Origin: Planctomycetales bacterium
GTDB lineage: Bacteria > Planctomycetota > Planctomycetia > Pirellulales > UBA7805
Length of the DNA stretch: 5,145 nucleotides
Direction of reading: 5' to 3'
Assembly (NCBI GenBank): GCA_011772275.1
Contig: WVZU01000320.1
Coordinates: 1 to 5,145, forward strand
The position numbers were made by a program, and so were the translations under genes. Positions 1 to 5,125 of this stretch are shown in pieces (position 1 is the stretch's first letter; every line of letters starts with the position of its first letter). The notes under the pieces were generated by a model. The model saw only the letters and a program-made list of their open reading frames with translations. It made no database searches and was not told the origin of the DNA.

Positions 1-11
1 ATTGAGGTTCG

Positions 12-39
12 CTTGCAAGCATCTGGTTGCAAGATTTTT
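12..39 (+). terminator. Candidate rho-independent terminator of an upstream gene
   Basis: CTTGCAA at 12-18 is the exact reverse complement of TTGCAAG at 27-33, giving a 7-bp stem with an 8-base loop. An A and five T's follow at 34-39. The arrangement fits an intrinsic terminator for a plus-strand gene that ends left of the window. The stem is short and only 3 of 7 pairs are G-C, so it may be weak. The first ten stem-side bases (11-20) are also a perfect palindrome on their own. If it is a terminator, the permease operon downstream has its own promoter. Confidence 0.5.
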
Positions 40-233
40 ATCAGCCGACCTGGACCGTGGGGGCCGTGCGGCCGCCAATTAGTGCAAGCTATTAAATTTT
101 GGCTACTTAGGGCCACAGCCCCCTTCCAAACTGCTCGCTGGTCCGGTCCGCCGCGGCGGCTACAATGGGCATTTCGGGATGCTCGGCGGCTCCTCCCGGC
201 CGCCGGTTCAGCGGCCGCAGCCTGCGGGATTTT

Positions 234-1994
234 ATGTTAGTCAGTCCGGTATTTGTTCGCGAGTTGGTCACGGCACCTCGCCGTTCGAAGCATTTTGTGG
301 CTCGAGCCACCTACGTTTCGGCGCTGTTGATGTTGACCGGGACGGCCTGGCTGGTTTTGGCCGGCAGCCAGACGATTCGCAACGTGGGCGATCTAGCTCG
401 TTTCGGCACGATCCTCTTCCAGATTCTGGCCCCCTTGCAGCTAACGCTTTCTCTTTTTTTTGCCGCTTTATTCACCGCCAGCAGTGTGGCTCAAGAAAAA
501 GACCGGCGGACGTTGATTTTGTTGTTGATGACGGACCTGTCGAACTTCGAACTGGTTGTGGGCAAGCTGATGGCCAGCATGCTGAACGTGCTGGTCTTGC
601 TTCTTTCGGCGTTGCCGCTATTCATGGCTTTGGTCTTATTGGGAGGTGTGGAACCGTCGCAGGTCTTGGCGGTCTACGGCATCACGATTCTGGGTGTGCT
701 GGCCGCCGGCAGCCTGGGATCGACGCTGGCGTTGTGGCGCGAGAAGACGTTTCAGACGTTGGCCTTGACGGTCCTGCTGCTGACCGCCTGGATCGCCACT
801 TGGGAAGTGGTAGGTCGCCTGGCAGCGGAGGAAAAAATTTGGGGATTGGCCGCTGCGGACTGGTCGGTGGCTTGCAGTCCTTGGCGGGCGGTGTTGAGTG
901 CCACGCGTCCCACGGCGACGGCCAGCCAGTTTCTACCGGGCGGTATCGCTCCGCACTGGCTGTTTGTTCCACTTGCCGTGGTGATGATCGTGCTGCTCAA
1001 CACGGTGGCCGTCATCAAAGTCCGCCTCTGGAATCCATCCCGCGAGGTCCGTCGTCGGCAGCGGGCGCGGGGCGCGGGAGACGTTTCGGGGGAAATGGAA
1101 GCCCGCCCTGTCTCCCCGGCGGCCCGACCTGCGGGTCCGCATCGGCAGGTGTGGGACTATCCCGTCCTGTGGCGCGAGGTCCGCACCTGGGCCTACGGCC
1201 GCAAAACGCTGGCGATCCGGCTGGGCTACTTGTGTCTGGCCGGTTTGGCGTTGGCCGCTGCGGGCGGATTCGGGCCCCTGGTCGTGGTGAACCAGACGAT
1301 CGTGGCCATTCCCTTGTTTTTGCTGAGCCTCTTCCTGGTGAACGCTCAGGCGGTAACGTCGGTCTGTACCGAGCGGGATGCCAAGACTTTGGACTTGTTG
1401 CTGGTCACCGATCTGTCCCCCGGGGAATTCGTCTTCGGCAAGTTGGGGGGTGTGTTTTACAACACCAAGGAAATGGTGCTTTTGCCCCTGCTGTTTTGCC
1501 TGGTGCTGTGGGGGCGGGGGGACATGTTGGGGGAAAACGTGTTCTACCTGGTGGTCGGTTTACTGGTGATGAACTTTTTCGTCGCCGTGCTGGGGGTCCA
1601 CTGTGGCCTGGTGCATCCCAACAGTCGCGTGGCGGTAGCGACCAGCATGGGGACGGTATTTTTTCTCTTCGTGGGGATTGCCACCTGCATGCGGATCATG
1701 GTGGCTTTCAGCGGATCGTTCGGGTACCAACTGGCTCCCTTCCTGGCCTTCATGTTGGGAGGGGGGGTGGCCCTTTACGTATCGTTGGGGGCCCGCAACG
1801 CCTCGACGGCAATTTTTTGGGCCGCTTTTACCTGCCCCTTCCTCACCTTCTGGGCCATCACCAGCTTCCTGCAGCATTACACGCTGGGTCCGTTCCTCGT
1901 GGCCTCGGCCACGTACATTTTCACGACGCTGACCATGTTGGTCCCGGCCATCTCGGAGTTTGATGTGGCCAGTGGTCGAGCGACGGAGGGGTAA
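234..1994 (+). CDS. ABC-2 type transporter permease with two homologous halves
   Basis: Polytopic inner-membrane protein of 586 residues, probably the membrane subunit of an ABC exporter; the substrate is unknown. I see about 12-14 hydrophobic segments. The first half has them near residues 26-44, 57-81, 110-137, 145-166, 175-194 and 240-262; the second half spans about 330-572. A basic, Pro/Ala-rich cytoplasmic linker (263-305) joins the halves. The ABC-2 coupling motif of E(K/R)-x-x-x-TL-x-LLL then TDLS then GKL occurs twice, at residues 88-112 and 380-404, and each half opens with an R-E near its start (9-10, 314-315). The frame is open to an ATG at 165, which adds 23 residues without a hydrophobic segment. 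I prefer 234 because the protein then opens with the R-E element, a weak GCGGGA precedes it, and the 165 ATG overlaps a TACAAT resembling a -10 box. No ATPase gene is in the window. The CNNM gene starts 20 bases after the stop. Membrane transport is confident; ABC-2 assignment is likely. Confidence 0.85.
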   Translation: MLVSPVFVRELVTAPRRSKHFVARATYVSALLMLTGTAWLVLAGSQTIRNVGDLARFGTILFQILAPLQLTLSLFFAALFTASSVAQEKDRRTLILLLMTDLSNFELVVGKLMASMLNVLVLLLSALPLFMALVLLGGVEPSQVLAVYGITILGVLAAGSLGSTLALWREKTFQTLALTVLLLTAWIATWEVVGRLAAEEKIWGLAAADWSVACSPWRAVLSATRPTATASQFLPGGIAPHWLFVPLAVVMIVLLNTVAVIKVRLWNPSREVRRRQRARGAGDVSGEMEARPVSPAARPAGPHRQVWDYPVLWREVRTWAYGRKTLAIRLGYLCLAGLALAAAGGFGPLVVVNQTIVAIPLFLLSLFLVNAQAVTSVCTERDAKTLDLLLVTDLSPGEFVFGKLGGVFYNTKEMVLLPLLFCLVLWGRGDMLGENVFYLVVGLLVMNFFVAVLGVHCGLVHPNSRVAVATSMGTVFFLFVGIATCMRIMVAFSGSFGYQLAPFLAFMLGGGVALYVSLGARNASTAIFWAAFTCPFLTFWAITSFLQHYTLGPFLVASATYIFTTLTMLVPAISEFDVASGRATEG

Positions 1995-2004
1995 AACCGG
2001 GCAA

Positions 2005-2011
2005 AAGGGAG
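2005..2011 (+). promoter_or_regulatory. Shine-Dalgarno site that decides a GTG start
   Basis: AAGGGAG lies 3 bases before GTG 2015, 6 before GTG 2018 and 9 before TTG 2021, all in one frame. No ATG occurs before codon 13 of that frame, which would cut into the first membrane helix, so a non-ATG start is needed. Spacing slightly favours 2018 or 2021 over 2015; the proteins differ by at most two residues. Confidence 0.65.
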
Positions 2012-2014
2012 CAG

Positions 2015-3277
2015 GTGGTGTTGGTCGAACATCTTCTCTGGCTGGCGGCCATGGGATTGCTGATCCTGGTCTCCGGTTTTTTTTCCTCCAGCGAGGCGGC
2101 CCTCTTCCTGTTGAACCGCCGGCAGCGCCGCCAGCTGGCCCGCGGCAACCGCCCGCAGCGGGCCGCCGCCCATCTGCTGGAAGACCCCGATCGCCTGCTG
2201 ACCGCCGTGTTGTTCTGGAACCTGGTCGTCAACGTCACCTATTTCGCCATGGCGTCGATCGCCAGTCTGCGGCTGGAGTCGGCAGGCCAGCGGCAGCAGG
2301 CGGGGGCCTTCGCCCTGGCGTCCCTGTTGACGATCATCGTGTTCGCCGAAATGCTGCCCAAGTCGGTCGCCGTGCTCCATCCGCGACGCCTGGCCAGCTG
2401 GCTGGCCATCCCGCTGGCAGCCGCGGTACGGGTGGTCGACCCTGTCCTTCCCGCCATCCGCTGGACGAATATCCTCTCCCTGCGGCTTTTCTGGCCCCAC
2501 TTTACTCCGGAACCTTACCTGGAGGTCACCGATCTCGAGCGGGCGGTGCACGTATCGACGGCCGATGCCACCCTGTTGCAGCAGGAAAAGACGGTGCTAC
2601 AGAACATCGTGTCGCTATCGACGATGCGCGTCGACGAATTGATGCGACCCCGCACGAAATTCCTCTCGTTCGCTCCGCCCGTCTCGCTGGACGATCTGGC
2701 AGGAAAATCCCCGCCCAGCGGCTACGTGCTGGTCACCGAACCGGACAGTGAGGAAATCGCCGGGGCGATCCCGGTCCACGAAGTGACCAGGGTTCCCAAG
2801 AAGAACCTGGATCAGTATGCCACACAGATCGTTTATGTTCCCTGGTGCACCACGGTGGCCCACGCCATGGAACAAATGCGGGAAAAGGACCGCCGCATCG
2901 CCGCCGTCGTCAATGAATTTGGTGAAACGATCGGCATCGTGACGTTTGAAGACATCCTGCACACGACGTTCACCCAAGATGCCAGTCGCAGTGAACGACT
3001 GCTGAAGCAGCAATCGATTCAAAGCGTCGGTAAGGGCCAGTGGCGGGTGACAGGCATGACAACGCTCAAACGCCTCCAGCGCTGGTTCCACGTCGACTTG
3101 CCAGCCTGCAAAAGCGTGACGGTGGCGGGACTGGTGCAGGAAACCCTGGGACGCCTGCCCGAACCGGGCGACCGCTGCGTCTGCGGCCGATTCCACTTTT
3201 ACGTGCTGGAAATCCCCGAACGGGGCCAGATGGTCTTGCAGCTGACCTTGCAGGGCGAGCCCGAGGACTTGGCATGA
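2015..3277 (+). CDS. CNNM/CBS/CorC-domain membrane protein (magnesium transporter-like)
   Basis: Full-length member of the CNNM (DUF21)-CBS-CorC family, 420 residues, which includes CorB/CorC proteins implicated in Mg2+ transport and older 'hemolysin-like' annotations. The N-terminal membrane domain (about 1-160) has four hydrophobic stretches near 5-29, 62-85, 95-117 and 128-150. It carries the family signatures GFFSSSEAAL (21-30), N69/N73 in the second helix and AEMLPK (111-116, matching GExxPK). In CorB/CorC structures residues of these motifs line the ion site. A Q-E-K-x-V-L-x-N-I segment (190-198) leads into the CBS pair, with ELMRPRTKF (208-216) at the first CBS and VVNEFGETIGIVTFEDIL (298-315) at the second. 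The CorC/HlyC domain spans about 343-412 (AGLVQETLGRLPEPGD at 371-386). CBS pairs in relatives bind adenine nucleotides, so ATP regulation is inferred. It starts at GTG behind a good Shine-Dalgarno site, 20 bases after the permease, and overlaps the next gene by ATGA. Family assignment is confident; substrate is not proven. Confidence 0.93.
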   Translation: MVLVEHLLWLAAMGLLILVSGFFSSSEAALFLLNRRQRRQLARGNRPQRAAAHLLEDPDRLLTAVLFWNLVVNVTYFAMASIASLRLESAGQRQQAGAFALASLLTIIVFAEMLPKSVAVLHPRRLASWLAIPLAAAVRVVDPVLPAIRWTNILSLRLFWPHFTPEPYLEVTDLERAVHVSTADATLLQQEKTVLQNIVSLSTMRVDELMRPRTKFLSFAPPVSLDDLAGKSPPSGYVLVTEPDSEEIAGAIPVHEVTRVPKKNLDQYATQIVYVPWCTTVAHAMEQMREKDRRIAAVVNEFGETIGIVTFEDILHTTFTQDASRSERLLKQQSIQSVGKGQWRVTGMTTLKRLQRWFHVDLPACKSVTVAGLVQETLGRLPEPGDRCVCGRFHFYVLEIPERGQMVLQLTLQGEPEDLA

Positions 3278-4245
3278 TCTGGTTGAGTATCCTCCTGTGC
3301 CTGGTGGGGCTGGCGTTGAGCGCTTTTTTCAGCGGCAGTGAAACCGGATTCTATCGCGTTCCCCGCGTCCGCCTGCAGATCGAAGCCCACGAGGGAAACC
3401 GGTTATCGCGAGCCCTCTTGTGGCTGACCAATCACCCCTCGGTTTTCGTGGCGACCAGCCTGGTCGGCAACAACGTCGCGAACTACCTGACGTCCCTGGC
3501 CATCGTGATGGCGGTCGGATATGTGTATGCCGGCAGCGGCGTGACCGCCGAAATGCTGGCACCCATCGTCTTGGCGCCCCTCCTGTTCGTGTACGGCGAA
3601 CTGTTGCCCAAAAACATCTTTTTTTACCGGCCTCACGGGTTGCTGCGGGCCTGTGGGCCCCTCTTCCTGTTGTGCGTGCTGTTGTTCGTCCCCGTCAGCA
3701 TCCTCCTGTGGACCGCCAGCTGGCTGCTGGAACAGCTGGCAGGTCAGTCGCCACAAAAGCTGCATGGCCAGCTGGCTCGAAAGGAACTCAAGCGGGTCCT
3801 GGAGGAAGGCCAAGAGGCTGGCATTTTGTGGCCCAGCCAGCGGGCCCTGGCCCAGGGAATCTTTGCCCTGGCCGACCAGCCCGTGGAGGCCTTTGCGACC
3901 ACGCTGGCCGAGGTCCCCGCAGTCAGCGAAAAAGCCTCCTCGGCCGAAGTCCTCCAGGTCGCCAGGCAAAATCAGGTCTCGGCCCTCCCCGTCCACCGAC
4001 CCGGCGCAGAAGGCAACTTTATCGGATATCTCAAAGTGGCCGATGTCTACCTGGGCGAGACGTCGCCCCGCCAGCGAATCCGGCCCCTGGTCGAAATTCC
4101 CCAGCAGGCGACGCACCTGGCGGCCCTGATGACCCTCCAAAGCGCCAACCAATGGCTGGCTCGCCTGGTCAACCAGGCCGGCAAAACGGTCGCGATCGTT
4201 ACCGTCGACCAGCTGTACGAGCCACTATTTCGAGCGGATGGGTAG
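3274..4245 (+). CDS. Short CNNM-domain protein with degenerate CBS pair and no CorC domain
   Basis: A second, reduced CNNM-family protein of 323 residues, probably inner-membrane. The membrane domain keeps the family signatures: SAFFSGSETGFYRV (16-29), a second helix with GNNVAN (65-70) and YGELLPK (107-113). Hydrophobic stretches are near 3-20, 56-84, 91-115 and 123-153. A K-E-L-K-x-V-L-E-E-G-Q-E-A-G segment (170-183) follows, then a weak CBS-like region (about 200-315) ending in KTVAIVTVDQLYEPLF. The first CBS lacks the usual M-x-P-R (EAFATTLAEVPAV at 205-217), and the second lacks the D/E-x-x-G-x-x-x-G and L/F-E-D-I of its neighbour. The protein stops without the roughly 80-residue CorC domain. 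The ATG at 3274 overlaps the upstream stop (ATGA), a translational-coupling arrangement. The frame is open further upstream, but that lies inside the previous gene and would lose the natural N-terminus. It may form a heteromer with the longer paralogue; that is inference. Confidence 0.9.
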   Translation: MIWLSILLCLVGLALSAFFSGSETGFYRVPRVRLQIEAHEGNRLSRALLWLTNHPSVFVATSLVGNNVANYLTSLAIVMAVGYVYAGSGVTAEMLAPIVLAPLLFVYGELLPKNIFFYRPHGLLRACGPLFLLCVLLFVPVSILLWTASWLLEQLAGQSPQKLHGQLARKELKRVLEEGQEAGILWPSQRALAQGIFALADQPVEAFATTLAEVPAVSEKASSAEVLQVARQNQVSALPVHRPGAEGNFIGYLKVADVYLGETSPRQRIRPLVEIPQQATHLAALMTLQSANQWLARLVNQAGKTVAIVTVDQLYEPLFRADG

Positions 4246-4347
4246 CGGCCAGCGGGGTGGGGGATCCGGGACGTGAAATCCCGTCGCCGGTGCTTCGGCA
4301 GAAGTTCGAGGATATCGCCCGTGGCGCTGCAAGCAACATGGTCTAAC

Positions 4348-4396
4348 GTGCCATCTGCGACTCGCAGGTCACCGCTGGGCCAGCCCCGCATGGCAC
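4348..4396. repeat. Cloverleaf-like nested inverted repeat
   Basis: GTGCCAT (4348-4354) and ATGGCAC (4390-4396) are exact reverse complements and enclose two small hairpins. The first is CTGCG-ACT-CGCAG (4355-4367); the second is GCTG-GGC-CAGC (4374-4384). In RNA or single-stranded DNA this gives a three-way junction of about 49 bases. No T tract follows, so a classic terminator is unlikely. Its layout recalls REP-like or small non-autonomous elements, but membership is unproven. It might also stabilise or end the operon transcript. Confidence 0.5.
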
Positions 4397-4415
4397 AAGG
4401 ATCAACGGAGAGCGA

Positions 4416-4424
4416 CGGTTAAGA
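4416..4424. repeat. Inverted copy of the 14-bp repeat core
   Basis: CGGTTAAGA is the exact reverse complement of TCTTAACCG, found at 4454-4462, 4468-4476 and 4482-4490. Its first eight bases also match the fourth unit at 4497-4504. A transcript of this region could therefore fold into any of several mutually exclusive hairpins, with the smallest loop 29 bases. Confidence 0.6.
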
Positions 4425-4437
4425 CTGCGATGAAATG

Positions 4438-4534
4438 TACTCTTTACCCCCACTCTTAACCGAACATTCTTAACCGATCACTCTTAACCGAACACCCTTA
4501 ACCGAACACCCTTCACCGAATACCCTTCAACTGT
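4438..4534. repeat. 14-bp tandem repeat array, about five good units
   Basis: Units of consensus CACYCTTAACCGAA begin at 4451, 4465, 4479, 4493 and 4507 with an exact period of 14. A decayed unit begins at 4521, and a degenerate one (TACTCTTTACCCC) precedes at 4438, offset by 13. The first three units carry TCTTAACCG, the fourth CCTTAACCG and the fifth CTTCACCG, so divergence increases toward the right edge. The period is not a multiple of three and stop codons occur, so it is not coding. It lies between the 3' ends of convergent genes, which argues against a promoter-operator role. The array ends against the palindrome GTGTCGACAC at 4533-4542. Confidence 0.85.
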
Positions 4535-4554
4535 GTCGACACCTGGCCATCGCG

Positions 4555-4577
4555 TGCCGCCGCTTCGCGGCCTGGCA
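4555..4577. repeat. GC-rich hairpin with a TTC loop
   Basis: TGCC-GCCGC (4555-4563), loop TTC, then GCGGC (4567-4571), a two-base bulge CT and GGCA (4574-4577). This gives nine base pairs. It begins with GTGCC followed directly by a three-base-loop hairpin, the same opening as the cloverleaf element at 4348. A shorter relative, ACCGC-TTT-GCGGT, lies at 4628-4640. The bases also fall in the minus-strand open frame described at 4513-4749, so coding could explain part of the pattern. Confidence 0.45.
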
Positions 4578-4691
4578 GCAATCCCAATCCCTTCCCGGCA
4601 ACCGACGTCGTGAGGCTCTTGCCCATCACCGCTTTGCGGTTGTCGACCTGAAAAGAGACGTTCAGGGCGAAGGCTCTCCCGCGAGTTTCCC

Positions 4692-4717
4692 GGAAGAACT
4701 CTTTCTCCAGAGCTTCC
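4692..4717 (-). terminator. Hairpin just after the small gene, possible weak terminator
   Basis: On the minus strand GGAAG-CTCT (4717-4709), loop GGAGAA, AGAG (4702-4699), a TT bulge and CTTCC (4696-4692) form nine pairs starting six bases beyond the stop codon. No T tract follows, so intrinsic termination is doubtful. It also lies in the coding-like frame at 4513-4749. Confidence 0.3.
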
Positions 4718-4723
4718 CAGGCC

Positions 4724-4978
4724 CTAGAGGTGATAACCCAGCGACTTGATCACGCTCAGCATCTCTTCATAGGTAATGAATCGCCGCCGGTGGACCAGCT
4801 TGTACTGGTCGATCGCCCGCGCCAGCTCTTGGGCTTCAGGCGACAGGTCTTCGTGGCTGTTGCAAAACTGGCGACGCTCGCGCAAAGGTACATCAAAACC
4901 GGGGGCATAGCTGCGGCGGTCCACAAAATTCGTTTCCGAGGTGGAATCGGCCGGGCAAGTGAATTGGGATTCCGACAT
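4724..4978 (-). CDS. Small conserved planctomycete-type protein of unknown function
   Basis: Soluble protein of 84 residues with no signal peptide or membrane segment. The N-terminal half (1-35) is polar and probably disordered, with two cysteines in the protein (residues 8 and 39). The C-terminal half looks helical and conserved: LSPEAQELARAIDQYK (45-60), then RRRFITYEEMLSVIKSLGY (64-82). I remember small planctomycete proteins ending in this A-I-D-x-Y-K ... R-F-x-T-x-x-E-x-L-x-V-x-x-x-L-G-Y pattern, all without assigned function; this is from memory and unsearched. The start is well supported: on the minus strand AGGAG (4990-4986) lies seven bases before the ATG. The gene converges on the CNNM operon and is not part of it. 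A possible DNA- or protein-binding helical tail is only a guess. Confidence 0.78.
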   Translation of the reverse strand: MSESQFTCPADSTSETNFVDRRSYAPGFDVPLRERRQFCNSHEDLSPEAQELARAIDQYKLVHRRRFITYEEMLSVIKSLGYHL

Positions 4979-4985
4979 GGACGGG

Positions 4986-4990
4986 CTCCT
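4986..4990 (-). promoter_or_regulatory. Shine-Dalgarno site of the small minus-strand gene
   Basis: AGGAG on the minus strand sits seven bases upstream of the ATG at 4978. It fixes the start and is the main reason to treat this short frame as a real gene. Confidence 0.75.
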
Positions 4991-5038
4991 GGTTAACGGA
5001 CATGATCAGCTGCTCAGCGGCAGCATGACTTCCTCAAA

Positions 5039-5067
5039 ACGCTATGTCGCGAAAAAGCAGACGTCAA
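5039..5067 (-). promoter_or_regulatory. Candidate sigma70-like promoter of the small gene
   Basis: On the minus strand TTGACG (5067-5062) matches the -35 consensus at five of six bases. After exactly 17 bases comes TAGCGT (5044-5039), matching the -10 at only three of six. A start near 5032 would give a leader of roughly 54 bases. The weak -10 makes this tentative. Confidence 0.3.
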
Positions 5068-5068
5068 A

Positions 5069-5107
5069 CCGCACGTACCGCTGGTACGGGTTGTGCCAGC
5101 TGTGCGG
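5069..5107. repeat. Nested inverted repeat upstream of the small gene
   Basis: CCGCAC (5069-5074) and GTGCGG (5102-5107) are exact reverse complements. They enclose GTACC-GCT-GGTAC (5075-5087); alternatively the inner stem extends to CGTACC/GGTACG (5074-5079, 5083-5088). An outer stem around a hairpin with a three-base loop repeats the layout of the element at 4348-4396, though the sequences differ. It lies upstream of the candidate promoter. Confidence 0.45.
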
Positions 5108-5125
5108 CGTTGGGAAGCAGCCAGC

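Larger units (their letters stand above)
4246..4723. other. Repeat-rich intergenic region between convergent genes
   Basis: These 478 bases separate the 3' ends of the plus-strand operon and the minus-strand small gene. They contain no convincing gene with a start. They hold a nested inverted repeat, a 14-bp tandem array with an inverted core copy, a 10-bp palindrome (4533-4542, GTGTCGACAC), two hairpins with three-base loops, and a minus-strand frame with coding-like composition. Just after the operon stop only weak stems occur, for example CGGGA 4267-4271 with TCCCG 4279-4283, without a T tract, so operon termination is not obvious. Confidence 0.7.
4513..4749 (-). other. Coding-like minus-strand open frame without a proper start
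   Basis: The frame is open for 78 codons from just after a TGA (4752-4750) to TGA at 4515-4513. By my hand count over the last 70 codons GC is about 63%, 50% and 73% at codon positions 1, 2 and 3, the order expected of real genes in a GC-rich genome. The first ATG is at 4626, preceded by GTG at 4629, giving only 37-38 residues (MGKSLTTSVAGKGLGLLPG...). The preceding part reads like protein (EALEKEFFRETRGRAFALNV) but has no ATG or Shine-Dalgarno site. It overlaps the last codons of the small gene in another frame and ends inside the tandem array. It may be a gene remnant, a translated repeat element, or chance. I do not recognise a family. Confidence 0.3.

Noticed and set aside
78..110. AT-rich stretch with TATTAA at 90-95 as a promoter
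   Set aside because: No -35-like hexamer at 16-18 bases upstream; the region there is GC-rich. Kept only as a possibility.
165..233. N-terminal extension of the permease from the ATG at 165
   Set aside because: No Shine-Dalgarno site, 23 polar residues absent from the mirrored second half, and overlap with a -10-like box. The start at 234 places the R-E element near the N-terminus, though 165 cannot be excluded.
179..1963. Long plus-strand open frame of 594 codons overlapping the permease
   Set aside because: It is a shifted reading of the permease gene, rich in Gly, Arg and His with no hydrophobic segments; the permease frame has clear helices and repeated motifs.
3040..3273. Upstream extension of the second CNNM protein
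   Set aside because: It lies entirely inside the CorC domain of the first CNNM gene in another frame, and would bury the natural start of the first membrane helix.
4047..4391. Minus-strand frame of 114 codons across the end of the operon
   Set aside because: Mostly antisense to the second CNNM gene, with no ribosome site and no recognisable motif.
4348..4396. tRNA gene, because of the cloverleaf-like fold
   Set aside because: Only two inner arms, 49 bases, and no T-arm GTTCRA or D-arm consensus.
4438..4534. CRISPR array
   Set aside because: The 14-base units are directly adjacent with no unique spacers, and no cas gene is present.
5042..5098. Planctomycete dockerin-like repeat suggested by W-H-N-P on the minus strand
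   Set aside because: No D-x-D-G calcium-binding loop follows and the frame ends within 15 residues, so the resemblance is too thin.
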